Notes: a model not told the origin generated them from the sequence alone. DNA of 64,000 nucleotides from an uncultured Polaribacter sp. (GCF_947497695.1 NZ_CANMHM010000001.1:62001-126000), one strand, 5' to 3'; positions 9,478 to 18,863 are shown, counted from the stretch's first letter. A program made the numbers and translations.

Positions 9478-10103
9478 ATGCAAACTATCCGCTATAAGTT
9501 TTTAGAACTCGTGTTAATTTTTATTGTAATACCAATAAGTTTTACATTCAACTATACCCCAATATTAAAATTAATAACTGGTGTTTTGGGTTTTACCTAT
9601 ATTCTATATGTTTTATTAAGAGTTAAAAAAATAAAACTTCACATTGATAAAAATATCAATTGGAAAAAATTTTGGAAAGATACATTTTTAAAATTTCTTG
9701 TATTTATTGTTGTTACTTCAATTTTTTTTTATGTAACAGATTAAGAAAATTTTTTTTAGTAGTATACAACAAACCTCTATTGTGGATACTCATTATACTC
9801 TTTTATTCTATATTTTCAGTATATCCACAAGCACTTATTTACAGAACTTTTTTCTTTCAACGCTATCAAAATCTATTTAAAAATAAGCTATTTTTTATTT
9901 TAATAAACGCCACTTTATTTTCATTAGCTCATCTATTATTTAAAAATACATTTGCACTATTTTTTACTTTTATTGGAGGTTTTTTATTTGCATATACCTA
10001 TTACAAAACAAAATCAACATTACTTGTTTCTATTGAACATGCTATTTATGGTTGCTGGTTATTTATTATTGGTATGGGAAATATAATTGGTTTTCCTTCG
10101 TAA
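9478..10103 (+). pseudogene. CPBP-family intramembrane metalloprotease, disrupted
   Basis: Two overlapping frames together make one CPBP (CAAX protease-like) membrane protein. The first frame runs to FFYVTD and stops at TAA 9742-9744; the homology resumes in another frame at FFLVVYNKPLLW and runs to GFPS at 10103. The simplest ancestral reading needs both a sense codon in place of the TAA and one extra T in the run at 9750-9757. Motif FSLAH and the HAIYG motif are intact, but the first catalytic motif, usually with a Glu before LIYR, reads PQALIYR with Ala. Three independent lesions argue for real decay rather than a sequencing error. Confidence 0.75.
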
Positions 10104-10118
10104 CCCTTTTTCTTACAT

Positions 10119-10143
10119 AATTATTTAGAGAGCTAAATAATTT
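10119..10143. terminator. Hairpin between convergent genes, possible bidirectional terminator
   Basis: AATTATTTAG and its near-perfect inverted copy form a roughly 10-bp AT-rich stem between two converging genes. There is no strong T tail on either strand, so the call is tentative. Confidence 0.4.
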
Positions 10144-10147
10144 ATTC

Positions 10148-12058
10148 CTACTTTTTTATCAAGGCAATTCTTAAATTCTCATATTTAGCAATACTTCTTC
10201 TAAAGCTTCTATAATTTTTATACTCTTCTTTAGGATAAACACCTTCTTTAATTATTATTGTTTTATGATATTTAAAAGTTGTATCATTTATTTTGGTAAA
10301 GTTAACTTTGTAAGTACCAAAGTTGGTAGTAAGTATTTTTTCTGATGGTAAAATACTTAAAACATATCCTTTAGGAAGTTGAAACTCATATTCATCTACA
10401 TCTTTATAACCTCTTTTAATTTTTAAGGGTAATTTTCTACTTCTATACCTTTTTGGCACAAAACTTTCTTGATTAAAAATATTTACCCTAAACAAATATT
10501 CTTGTTCATTTACAGTTGCATAATTATTGATATTGATTTTTAAATCCTCCTTAAAAACCACGTTTTCTTTATCATTAACCAAGTTTACATTTTCAATTTC
10601 TAAATTATTATTATAACTCCAAACACTCGATTTATATTTTTTAATCAACTCTTCTTCTGTATTTCTGTCATAGTAAGATTTATCATCATACTGCAATCCT
10701 TTTGAAACTCTTATTAAACTAGCAGTTAAACTACCATTTTGTTTTAATTGAATTTTAGCATTTATTTCTTGAAGATTTGTTTCGTTTTTATAAGCAGGTG
10801 TTCTTTTAATAACTCCTCCTTCTGGGGTTACAACCAGTACATTTCTATCATCTGTAAAATCGCCTAAAAAACCAAAAGGTATGGTTTGACTGGTACACTC
10901 TAACCAAATATCATTTCCGTTATTTGGTATATTTAGAATAATATGATTGCCTTGCATAGAAGAAAAACCTTTATCAATATCTCTTTTTTGTTGAGCATAA
11001 ACTATTGTGTAATAAGAAGTAACACCAACAATATCTAACAAGGCTTTTGTGTAATTAGACAAGCCCTTGCAATCTCCATAACCAACTTTATCTACATCTA
11101 ATGCAGCTATTGGTTCCCAACCTCCAATACCAACTTGCACACTTATATAACGTGTTTTATTCTGCACAAAATGATACACTAATTTTGCCTTTTCTATAGG
11201 ATTATCTATTCCTTTAACTAAATCTAAAACTTTAGCTTTTGTAGTTTCACTAACTACATCTCTACCTTTTAATAGCTCATTGTGCATCCATTTACCAAAC
11301 TCGTTCCAATTTGTATATTCGCCTGAAAAACCTTTTAAGTAAGAGCTACTTAAAGATATTTTTGCTTTGGGTAATATTTCTCTATAATGAATGGCATTAT
11401 CTTCATAATCTAACGCTGGTTAGTTTGTTGTAGCATATTTTATTGTAGCAACTGTATTTTCTTTTTCAATAGCAAAATCCTTAAAATTAATTTCTTTTTG
11501 TCTCCAAGGAATTTCCTTTGGATTTTCTATCTGATAAGTACTTTTTTCAACAGAAATATGATATCCATTAATAGGAAACCAACTAGGTATAAAACCAGTT
11601 GTACCTGTTTTATATTCAGATTCAAAAACTAAAGTGTAAGGATAAGAAAGAGGTTTATAATCGATATATTTATACCTTGCATCTGAGTACAAAGTACCTC
11701 CACCAACTGCACTAACATCTAAAAAATCGTTCTCTTTATATTTTTTTATTTGATTCCCTAAAGCATCATAAATGTAGGCTGTAAGTGCTGTTATTTTGGT
11801 ATCTTTATCATAGCTTGCTCTTATACGTGCATCTACATTGCCTGCACTATTTAAAACAGTAACTACTTCTCTTTTGTAAACCACCATTTTATCTACATCA
11901 TCAATAGTAATTTCAGTAGCATTATCTCTCACAACAGCATTTGCATTCTTTTTTAATTCTGGTGGTATTAACAAAGAAGCGTAATTTAATTTTTGACTAA
12001 AAATTGAAATTACAGATAATAAGGAAAGTAAAATAGGTAGGTAAATAAACTTTTTCAT
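10148..12058 (-). pseudogene. DUF3857 / transglutaminase-like protein interrupted by one in-frame stop
   Basis: One continuous frame of 636 codons is interrupted only by TAA at 11420-11422. The first part (212 residues; signal peptide ending IFSQ, then the DUF3857 domain with VVYKREVVTVLNSAGNVDARI) ends IKYATTN. Directly after the stop the frame continues PALDYEDNAIHYREILPKAK and reaches a transglutaminase-like core with GYGDCKGLSNYTKALLD (catalytic Cys) and NHIILNI (His), ending at 10148. Uninterrupted family members are about 630-660 residues, so this was one gene. It is either a young pseudogene, a sequencing error, or a stop that is read through. The C-terminal half could also be re-initiated at an internal ATG (11287), but it would then have no signal peptide. 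Confidence 0.8.
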
Positions 12059-12099
12059 ACAATTTTAATATAGCTCTCCAAAGTTTAAAAAAAGAACAT

Positions 12100-12129
12100 A
12101 AAAAAAGACTAAAAACAATAGTTTTAGCC
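12100..12129 (-). terminator. Rho-independent terminator of the YceI-family gene
   Basis: On the minus strand GGCTAAAAC, loop TATT, GTTTTTAGTC is followed by seven Ts, about 30 bp after the stop codon. Confidence 0.75.
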
Positions 12130-12158
12130 TTTAAAATAAAAGTTGAATGATTTTAAAA

Positions 12159-12797
12159 TTATGCTTTTGTTTTTACTACAAAAGAAATTTCCATTAAATC
12201 GTTTATAAATTTGTCTTTTAAAGCTGCATCAAACTTTTTAGAACTATATGTAATTCCAAAATCTGTTCTATCTACACTAAAAGTTTCGCTAGTAAAAGTT
12301 GTAACACCATTTTCTGATGAAATGGTTGCAGGTATTGTTATGCTTTTTGTAGTTTCTTTTAATGTTAAATTACCTGTAACATGTATTTTGTTTTCTTTGT
12401 TCTCTACATTTGTAATTACAAATTTTGCAGTAGGAAAAGCAGCAACATCAAAGAAATCTCCAGCAGATAAATGTCCTTTTAATTTTCCATTTCCTTCATT
12501 ATCTTCAGGTATGTCTAAAACTTTAATAGTAGCCATATCAATGATAAAGTTACCCCCTTTTAAAGTTCCGTTATCTAAAACTAAAGAACCTTCTTTTAAC
12601 ATAATTGATCCATTATGAGTTCCTGTTGGTTTTGAACCTAACCAAGAAATTACAGAATTGGCAACATCTACATTGTTTAAAGCAGTAACTTTTTCTACTT
12701 TAATTGCCTCTTTAACTTCTACTTTGTCTTTTTTATTCTCTTTACAAGCAGTTAAAATAGTTGCAACTACTACTAATGATAAAATTATTTTTTTCAT
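12159..12797 (-). CDS. YceI-family periplasmic lipoprotein
   Basis: 212 residues. A lipoprotein signal peptide with lipobox LTAC places Cys18 as the anchored residue. The YceI beta-barrel follows: VISWLGSKPTGTHNGSIMLKEGSL, NFIIDMATIKVLD, LSAGDFFDVAAFPTAKF, VTGNLTLKETTKSITIPA and FSVDRTDFGITY. YceI proteins bind long hydrophobic molecules such as polyisoprenoids. The gene stands alone with its own terminator. The family call is firm; the ligand is unknown. Confidence 0.92.
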   Translation of the reverse strand: MKKIILSLVVVATILTACKENKKDKVEVKEAIKVEKVTALNNVDVANSVISWLGSKPTGTHNGSIMLKEGSLVLDNGTLKGGNFIIDMATIKVLDIPEDNEGNGKLKGHLSAGDFFDVAAFPTAKFVITNVENKENKIHVTGNLTLKETTKSITIPATISSENGVTTFTSETFSVDRTDFGITYSSKKFDAALKDKFINDLMEISFVVKTKA

Positions 12798-12911
12798 TTT
12801 TTTTATTTGATTATTAGTTAAATTAATATTTACACAACAAATATATATTATTTATTTTCCTTGGAAACTATTTTCTTAACATTTTCTGATAATATTAACA
12901 TTTTAAAAAAA

Positions 12912-13364
12912 TTACGCTTTTACTTTAGAATCTATAATAATGGTAACAGGACCATCATTTAACAACTCAACTTGCATGTCTGCACCAAATTGACCTGTTT
13001 GTACTTTTTTACCTAAAGAAATTTCTAACGATTTTATAAAAGTTTCATACAAAGGAATTGCTATATCTGGTTTTGCAGCTTTTATATAACTGGGTCTGTT
13101 TCCTTTTTTGGTACTTGCATGCAAAGTAAACTGACTGACAACAATTACTTCTCCATCAATATCAATAAGCGATTTGTTCATTACCTTATCTACATCATTA
13201 AAAATTCTAAGATTTGTAATTTTTCTAACTAAATAATCAATATCATCTTGAGAATCGTCAACAACAACACCTAACAAAACTAAGAGTCCGTTTTTAATAG
13301 TTGCAACTTTAGTAGTATTGATAGTTACACTTGCTTTTGAAACTCTTTGAATAACAACTTTCAT
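12912..13364 (-). CDS. dtd: D-aminoacyl-tRNA deacylase
   Basis: 150 residues, the normal Dtd length. MKVVIQRVSKASVTI at the start and EVIVVSQFTLHASTKKGNRPSY contain the SQFTL active-site motif; the C-terminal NDGPVTIIID contains the Gly-Pro pair that holds the D-amino acid in the cross-subunit pocket. It hydrolyses D-aminoacyl-tRNAs (and Gly-tRNA-Ala) in the cytoplasm, a translation quality-control step. It starts 3 bp after the rsgA stop codon, so the two translation-related genes form one unit. Confidence 0.96.
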   Translation of the reverse strand: MKVVIQRVSKASVTINTTKVATIKNGLLVLLGVVVDDSQDDIDYLVRKITNLRIFNDVDKVMNKSLIDIDGEVIVVSQFTLHASTKKGNRPSYIKAAKPDIAIPLYETFIKSLEISLGKKVQTGQFGADMQVELLNDGPVTIIIDSKVKA

Positions 13365-13367
13365 AAG

Positions 13368-14333
13368 TTACTTGTTATCTTCTTCATTCCAAACATCTGT
13401 TCTAAAATGTTCAGTTTCATCTTCTCCGCTTAAAATTTGCAAATAACTTTTATAACGAGACCAAGAAATTTCTTCTTTTTCTAAAGCTTTTTTTACAGCA
13501 CATTGAGGTTCTTTTGTGTGAATGCAATTATTAAATTTACAGTCTTGTTTTAAAGCAAAAAACTCTGGAAAATAATCTCCAAGTTCATATTTATCGATAT
13601 CTACAACACCAAAACCTTTAATACCTGGGGTGTCTATAATTTTGGCATCAAAAGTTAAATCGAACATTTCTGCAAAAGTTGTAGTATGTTTTCCTTGGTT
13701 GTGTTGGTCTGATATTTCTTTGGTTTTTAAGTTTAAAGTGGGTTCAACAGCATTTACTAAAGTAGATTTTCCAACACCTGAATGCCCTACAAACATAGAG
13801 GTTTTACCAGTCATTAATTCTTTAACCTTATCTATATTTTTATTTTGGGTTGATGAAACTTCTACACAACGATAACCAATTGCTTGATAAATATCTTTTA
13901 GATATAAAATTTCTGCTTTTTCTTCTATTTGATAAGCATCTATTTTATTAAATACTAAAATAGTATCTATTCTATAAGCTCTTGTGGCTACTAAAAAACG
14001 ATCTATGAAAGCAGTAAATGTTGGTGGATTATTAATGGTAATTAGCAAAAAAACTTGATCTATGTTTGCTGCAATAATATGTGTTTGCTTAGATAGATTT
14101 ACAGATTTTCTAACAATAAAATTATCTCTGTCAAGTATTTTTTTAATAACGCCTGTTTCTTCATCTCCTTTTTTTTCTACATCGAAAACAACTTTATCAC
14201 CAACTGCAATTGGGTTGGTACTTTTAATGCCTTTAATTCTGAATTTTCCTTTGATTCTACATTTGTAAAATTCTCCGTTATCAGATTTTACTTGATACCA
14301 ACTTCCAGTAGATTTGTATACGATTCCTGTCAT
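13368..14333 (-). CDS. rsgA: Ribosome small-subunit-dependent GTPase A
   Basis: 321 residues. Order: N-terminal OB fold (about 1-70), circularly permuted GTPase with G4 NKID, then G1 GHSGVGKST, then G3 DTPG, and a C-terminal zinc-binding region with CKFNNCIHTKEPQCAVK (Cys-x4-Cys-x-His-x5-Cys). RsgA acts late in 30S subunit maturation. It is the first gene of a two-gene unit with dtd. Confidence 0.97.
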   Translation of the reverse strand: MTGIVYKSTGSWYQVKSDNGEFYKCRIKGKFRIKGIKSTNPIAVGDKVVFDVEKKGDEETGVIKKILDRDNFIVRKSVNLSKQTHIIAANIDQVFLLITINNPPTFTAFIDRFLVATRAYRIDTILVFNKIDAYQIEEKAEILYLKDIYQAIGYRCVEVSSTQNKNIDKVKELMTGKTSMFVGHSGVGKSTLVNAVEPTLNLKTKEISDQHNQGKHTTTFAEMFDLTFDAKIIDTPGIKGFGVVDIDKYELGDYFPEFFALKQDCKFNNCIHTKEPQCAVKKALEKEEISWSRYKSYLQILSGEDETEHFRTDVWNEEDNK

Positions 14334-14426
14334 TAGTACAAAGATGCAGAATTAATATTGATTTGAGAAAAAAAGCCACGAATTCACGAATTTAAAAAAA
14401 TAACGCCCAAAAATTTCCACACAGTT

Positions 14427-14557
14427 TGTCTTTTCGACCTTTTGGGAGAAATCACATAAAAATGCTCTTTTTTTGTTTTTAGCTATATGACTTTTCTTAA
14501 TTTATTATACTTTCTGTTAGTTACTTTATGTGACTTCTCATTGCATTCGAAATGACA
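14427..14557. repeat. MITE/REP-like element with about 33-bp inverted ends
   Basis: The left arm 14427-14459 (TGTC, TTTCGA, GAGAAATCACATAA) and the right arm 14526-14557 (reverse complement TGTCATTTCGA, GAGAAGTCACATAA) match at most positions around a 66-bp centre. It codes for nothing. Similar 'CATTTCGACC' inverted repeats are common between flavobacterial genes. Confidence 0.6.
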
Positions 14558-14658
14558 AGATTGGAGATAAAAAATACCTTACAGGTTTTAAAAAGCTATG
14601 AGGTCTGTGAGGTTTATAAAAGTAATTTTTAAGAACTTCCTTTTCTGAGTTGCAATAC

Positions 14659-14753
14659 GCGTTAAGGATTGAAACGGCAGCTTTTTTATTTTTTTTCAAA
14701 ATAAAAAACTATAGTGGAAAGCCTGACCAAGCTTTTTTTGCTTGGGAACGCCC
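14659..14753 (+). repeat. Structured dispersed element, copy 1
   Basis: The outer ends GCGTT (14659-14663) and AACGC (14747-14751) can pair. Inside are the conserved strings AAGGATTGAAACGGCA and TATAGTGGAAAGCCTG, each followed by a hairpin: an 11-bp perfect AT stem (TTTTTTATTTT with AAAATAAAAAA) and CCAAGC with GCTTGG. The layout suggests a three-way-junction RNA or an insertion-type repeat. Two further copies lie at 41170 and 51947. Confidence 0.7.
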
Positions 14754-14795
14754 AAAAAAAATACCTTCAAAATATAAAATATTGAAGGCATTTTT
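14754..14795 (-). terminator. Rho-independent terminator of the aromatic amino acid operon
   Basis: CCTTCAA and TTGAAGG (14764-14788) form a stem flanked by A-rich sequence on the left and T-rich on the right. On the minus strand it ends in a run of eight Ts, about 50 bp past the last gene of the operon. The right-hand T run may also let it work on the plus strand. Confidence 0.75.
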
Positions 14796-14845
14796 AGGTT
14801 ATAATAGATACTGAAACTAGTTCAGCATTAGAATCTTAAAGGATT

Positions 14846-15928
14846 TTATCCGTTGATTACTTTTTCTTGGTGATTGATAGATTCTTGATGAACTGCTTTA
14901 AACATTTTTAAAATAAATTCTTCACTTAATCCTTTACTTTCCCCTTCTAAGATCATGTTTCCTAAAATCTCATTCCAACGTTTAGATTGTAAAACGGCTA
15001 CGTTTTTGTCTTTCTTTAAGCCACCAATTTGGTCAGCAACTTTCATACGTTTTCCTAATAAGTCTACTAATTGACCATCTACAACGTTAATTTGAGCACG
15101 TAAATTATCTAATTCACTTTGGTATGCTGCTTCAGTGTTGGTTTCTTTTTTAACTTTTAAGTCTCTCATTATTTGCTTTAAAGAGTCTGGCGTTACTTGT
15201 TGTGCAGCATCAGACCAAGCATTTTCTGGGTCAAAGTGAGTCTCAATCATTAAACCATCAAAGTTTAAGTCTAAGGCAGTTTGACAAACATCAAAAATCA
15301 TGTCTCTTTTTCCTGTAATATGAGAAGGATCGTTAATTAATGGTAAATCTGGGAATTTATTTTGAAACTCAATAGCCAATTGCCATTCTGGAGTATTTCT
15401 ATATTTGGTTTTCTCGTAAGTAGAAAAACCTCTGTGAATAGCTCCTAAATTTTTGATTCCTGCAGTGTACAATCTTTCAATACCACCTAACCATAAAGCT
15501 AAATCTGGATTTACTGGATTTTTAACCAATACAATTTTGTCTGTTCCTGCCAATGCATCTGCAATTTCTTGCATGATAAAAGGCGATACTGTAGAACGTG
15601 CACCAATCCATAATAAATCTACATCATGCTCTAAAGCTAACTTTACATGGGCTGCATTTGCAACTTCTGTACAGGTTTTCATGCCTGTTTCTTCTTTTAC
15701 TTTTTTTAACCAGTGTAAACCAATTTCACCAACACCTTCAAACATTCCTGGTCTTGTTCTTGGTTTCCATATTCCTGCTCTAAAATAGCTTACATCAGAA
15801 TCTTTTAGTTCGTGTGCAATTTTTAAAACCTGTTCTTCGGTTTCTGCACTACAAGGCCCTGCTATTACTAGTGGATGCTCTAACTTCATATCATCCAACC
15901 ATGTTCTTAATTCTTTTGTATTCTCCAT
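14846..15928 (-). CDS. Bifunctional DAHP synthase / type II chorismate mutase
   Basis: 360 residues. Residues 1 to about 265 are a KDO8P-type DAHP synthase barrel (VIAGPCSAETEEQVL, FRAGIWKPRTRPGMFEG, WIGARSTVSPF, VKNPVNPD, INDPSHITG); residues about 275-355 are an AroQ chorismate mutase (LDNLRAQINVVDGQLVDLLGKRM, then VLQSKRWNEIL). It joins PEP and erythrose 4-phosphate to DAHP and converts chorismate to prephenate, so one protein holds the entry and branch steps of Phe/Tyr synthesis. It is the last gene of the attenuator-controlled operon, 20 bp after tyrA. Confidence 0.95.
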   Translation of the reverse strand: MENTKELRTWLDDMKLEHPLVIAGPCSAETEEQVLKIAHELKDSDVSYFRAGIWKPRTRPGMFEGVGEIGLHWLKKVKEETGMKTCTEVANAAHVKLALEHDVDLLWIGARSTVSPFIMQEIADALAGTDKIVLVKNPVNPDLALWLGGIERLYTAGIKNLGAIHRGFSTYEKTKYRNTPEWQLAIEFQNKFPDLPLINDPSHITGKRDMIFDVCQTALDLNFDGLMIETHFDPENAWSDAAQQVTPDSLKQIMRDLKVKKETNTEAAYQSELDNLRAQINVVDGQLVDLLGKRMKVADQIGGLKKDKNVAVLQSKRWNEILGNMILEGESKGLSEEFILKMFKAVHQESINHQEKVING

Positions 15929-15948
15929 TTTTCTACTTGTTTTGGCTT

Positions 15949-16800
15949 TTATTTTATGCCGTTTAAAATTTGTTTTATATAATTTGTATTCTCCATTTCG
16001 TTAAAAATTTCAGAGAAATTATCTTGTTGCATCAACTCTTTAAAGTGTTGTAAATTGTTAATGTACTCTTCTAATGTTTCAATAACATTACTTTTGTTTT
16101 GTTTAAAAATTGGTGTCCACATTGCTGGGCTACTTTTTGCCAAACGCACTGTAGATGCAAATCCTGAACCAGCCATATCAAAAATATCTTTTTCATTTTT
16201 CTCTTTGTTGATAACTGTTTTTCCTAACATAAATGCACTTATGTGAGAAAGATGCGAAACATACGCAATATGTTTGTCATGAGAAACTGGATCCATGTAT
16301 CGAATACGCATTCCAATGTCTGTAAAAAGCTGTAAAGCTTGTTCTTGTAATTTAAAAGTTGTTTTTTCTACTTCGCAAATAATATTCGTTTTCCCTTTAT
16401 ATAAGCCAGAAATTGCTGCTGTTGGTCCAGAATTTTCTGTTCCTGCAATTGGATGACATGCTAAAAAATTACGCCTTTTTGGATGATGTTCAACTGCCTT
16501 ACAAATTTCTTCTTTTGTTGATCCTGCATCAATCACTAAACCAGTATCAGCTATTTTGTCTAAAATAGTTGGTAATAATTTTACAGTTGCATCTACAGGA
16601 ATTGATACAATAACTAAGTCTGCATTTTCAATATCATCTAAAGTTGCTTTTTTGTCAATTAGTTTTAATTCTAAAGCCTTGTTTAAGGTTTCCTCTTTTC
16701 TACTAATTCCATGAATTATAGTATTTGGATTGTTCTTTTTAATGTCGATAGCAAAACTACCGCCAATTAAACCAATACCAATCATGTATATATTTTTCAT
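15949..16800 (-). CDS. tyrA: Prephenate dehydrogenase
   Basis: 283 residues. An N-terminal Rossmann domain (GIGLIGGSFAIDI) binds the dinucleotide; LACHPIAGTENSGP carries the catalytic His, and HDKHIAYVSHLSH with the helical C-terminal dimerisation domain follows. It oxidatively decarboxylates prephenate to 4-hydroxyphenylpyruvate. No ACT domain is present, so Tyr feedback on this protein is not evident. It is the third gene of the operon, 57 bp from the aminotransferase. Confidence 0.94.
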   Translation of the reverse strand: MKNIYMIGIGLIGGSFAIDIKKNNPNTIIHGISRKEETLNKALELKLIDKKATLDDIENADLVIVSIPVDATVKLLPTILDKIADTGLVIDAGSTKEEICKAVEHHPKRRNFLACHPIAGTENSGPTAAISGLYKGKTNIICEVEKTTFKLQEQALQLFTDIGMRIRYMDPVSHDKHIAYVSHLSHISAFMLGKTVINKEKNEKDIFDMAGSGFASTVRLAKSSPAMWTPIFKQNKSNVIETLEEYINNLQHFKELMQQDNFSEIFNEMENTNYIKQILNGIK

Positions 16801-16857
16801 TTCTTTTACTTTTTGCTTTTAGCTTTTTGCTATTAGCTGTCGCACTCTTGCTAATGG

Positions 16858-18027
16858 CTAATTACCAACAGCTGAAAACCTATTAATTGCTTCTTTAATA
16901 ACTTCTGTTGTTACACATAAAGAAAACCTGATATAACCTTCTCCTTGAGAACCAAAAATAGTTCCTGGTGTTATAAAAATATCGTTTTCATATAATACTT
17001 TATCTGTTACTTCTTCAGATTTTTTTCCTTCAGGAATTTTTGCCCAAACAAATAAACCTGTCGCATTTTTATCATAAACTGCATTTAATTTATCTGCCAA
17101 TTGCCAAATTAGTTCTCTGCGTTCTTTATAAATTTTATCTTGTACTTTAAACCAATCATCAGATAATTGTAAAGCTTCAATAGCTCCTTTTTGAATTCCG
17201 TAAAACATACCAGAATCCATATTAGATTTTACTTTTAAAACTTCGTTGATATAATTTTCTTTTCCTAAAAGCATACCAACTCTCCAACCTGCCATGTTAA
17301 AGGTTTTACTTAAAGAGTTTAACTCTAAAGCAATATCTTTTGCTCCATCAACTTGTAAAATACTAATAGGATTTTCATTTAATATAAAACTATAAGGATT
17401 GTCGTTTATGATTAAAATATTGTGCTTTTTACCAAAGGCAACTAATTTTTGAAAAGTTTCTAATGTAGCATTTGCACCTGTTGGCATATTTGGATAATTG
17501 ACCCACATAATTTTTATATTATCTACATCATCAGAAAACTCTTGATTTTCTATTTTATCTAAATCTGGCTGCCAATTATTATCTGCATCTAAATCATAAA
17601 AAAGTGGTTCTGCACTAACTAATTTTGTAACAGAGGTATATGTTGGATATCCTGGATTAGGAATCAATACTTTATCACCTTCATTTAAAAAAGCCATTGA
17701 AATATGCATAATTCCTTCTTTACTACCCATTAAAGGCAACACTTCACTTTCTGGATCTGAATCTACAGAAAACTTGTTTTTATAAAAAGTAGCAATTGCG
17801 TTTCTTAATTCAGGTAAACCTTGATAAGATTGGTATTTATGTGCATTAGCATCGCCTAAACTACCTTGAATTGCTGCTACAACTTGAGTTGGTGGTTGCA
17901 AATCTGGTGAGCCAATTCCCATATTGATAATTGGTTTTCCTGCAGCAAGTAAACTTCTAACTTCTCTTAATTTTTTAGAGAAATAGTATTCTTGAACGGT
18001 ATCTAATCTTTTGGCAGCTTTAATCAT
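16858..18027 (-). CDS. Class I/II PLP-dependent aminotransferase of the aromatic operon
   Basis: 389 residues with fold-type I signatures: MGIGSPDLQPP, IPNPGYPTYTSVTK, WVNYPNMPTGA, IINDNPYSFI and the PLP lysine in NSLSKTFNMAGWRVGM. The C terminus has the carboxylate-binding Arg in GYIRFSLC. In this setting it probably transaminates phenylpyruvate and 4-hydroxyphenylpyruvate (or prephenate) with glutamate. Its start overlaps the stop of pheA by 4 bp, so translation is coupled. The substrate is inferred from context only; LL-diaminopimelate or aspartate aminotransferase activity cannot be excluded. Confidence 0.9.
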   Translation of the reverse strand: MIKAAKRLDTVQEYYFSKKLREVRSLLAAGKPIINMGIGSPDLQPPTQVVAAIQGSLGDANAHKYQSYQGLPELRNAIATFYKNKFSVDSDPESEVLPLMGSKEGIMHISMAFLNEGDKVLIPNPGYPTYTSVTKLVSAEPLFYDLDADNNWQPDLDKIENQEFSDDVDNIKIMWVNYPNMPTGANATLETFQKLVAFGKKHNILIINDNPYSFILNENPISILQVDGAKDIALELNSLSKTFNMAGWRVGMLLGKENYINEVLKVKSNMDSGMFYGIQKGAIEALQLSDDWFKVQDKIYKERRELIWQLADKLNAVYDKNATGLFVWAKIPEGKKSEEVTDKVLYENDIFITPGTIFGSQGEGYIRFSLCVTTEVIKEAINRFSAVGN

Positions 18028-18848
18028 TTTCTCCCATTTTTATAAGTCCCTAAAATCTTGAATTCTTCTGCCATTATTTCTATAATTGCTTTTGCTTTTT
18101 GATACTCTTTGTATTCATCAAAAGTAACATCTACAAAAAATGAATATTTCCAAGGAGTTTCTATCACTGGTAGTGATTGAATTTTAGTCAAATTCATTTT
18201 ACAATCGCTCAACACATTTAAGATGGCTGCTAAACTGCCTCTTTTATGATTTAGTTGAAATTTTATAGATGCTTTGTTTACTGCTGTATTTTCCTTTGGC
18301 TCTTCAGTTTGTACTACTACAAAACGCGTAGAATTGTCTTTAATAGTCTGAATTTCATCTTCTAAAATTGCTAAACCAAAAATTTCTGCTGCTATTTTTG
18401 GAGCTATTGCTGCAATTCCTATTAAATTTTCTTTGGCAATTCTTTTAGCAACTTCAGCTGTATCTACATCTTCTACCATTTTAATATGCGGATATTTTTT
18501 AAAAAACTCCTTACATTGCAATAATGCCATTGGATGTGACCAAACTTCTTTGATATCTTCAATTTTCTGACCTTTTAAAGCCATTAAATGATGATGAATA
18601 TTTAAATACTCTTCATCTGTAATGTGTAAATTATGCTTGTCTATTAATGCATAATTAGGAATAATTGAACCTGCAATAGTATTTTCTAGTGCCATTACGC
18701 CCAAATCTGCAGAACCATCTAACAAACTAGCCACCAAAGCATCAAAAGACATACACTCATTTAACTGAATGTTATCTCCATAAAAGTCTAAAGCAACTTT
18801 ATGATGGTTTGAGCCTTCTGCTCCTTGTATGGCAACTATTTTACTCAT
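18024..18848 (-). CDS. pheA: Prephenate dehydratase
   Basis: 274 residues. The catalytic domain (1 to about 180) ends in the conserved DNSTRFVVV motif (Thr-Arg-Phe), and an ACT domain follows (about 190-270, KRGSLAAILNVLSDCKMNLTKI). It decarboxylates and dehydrates prephenate to phenylpyruvate. The Phe-binding ESRP motif of typical ACT domains reads QSLP here, so allosteric control by Phe may differ. It is the first structural gene of the operon, starting 15 bp after the T run of the attenuator. Confidence 0.95.
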   Translation of the reverse strand: MSKIVAIQGAEGSNHHKVALDFYGDNIQLNECMSFDALVASLLDGSADLGVMALENTIAGSIIPNYALIDKHNLHITDEEYLNIHHHLMALKGQKIEDIKEVWSHPMALLQCKEFFKKYPHIKMVEDVDTAEVAKRIAKENLIGIAAIAPKIAAEIFGLAILEDEIQTIKDNSTRFVVVQTEEPKENTAVNKASIKFQLNHKRGSLAAILNVLSDCKMNLTKIQSLPVIETPWKYSFFVDVTFDEYKEYQKAKAIIEIMAEEFKILGTYKNGRK

Positions 18849-18863
18849 TAATTAGGTAATATC

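Larger units (their letters stand above)
14334..14845. other. 512-bp intergenic region rich in dispersed repeats
   Basis: No coding frame is convincing. In order it holds a short direct repeat (two copies of CACGAATT near 14375-14391), a lone AACGCCC that looks like the 3' end of a degraded copy of the structured element described below, a MITE-like inverted repeat (14427-14557), an imperfect inverted repeat ACCTTACAG / CTGTGAGGT (about 14576-14622), a full structured element (14659-14753) and the aromatic-operon terminator. Confidence 0.6.

Noticed and set aside
9722..9757. Programmed frameshifting in the T runs of the CPBP gene
   Set aside because: A TAA lies between the two frames and the catalytic Glu is also lost, so decay explains the data better.
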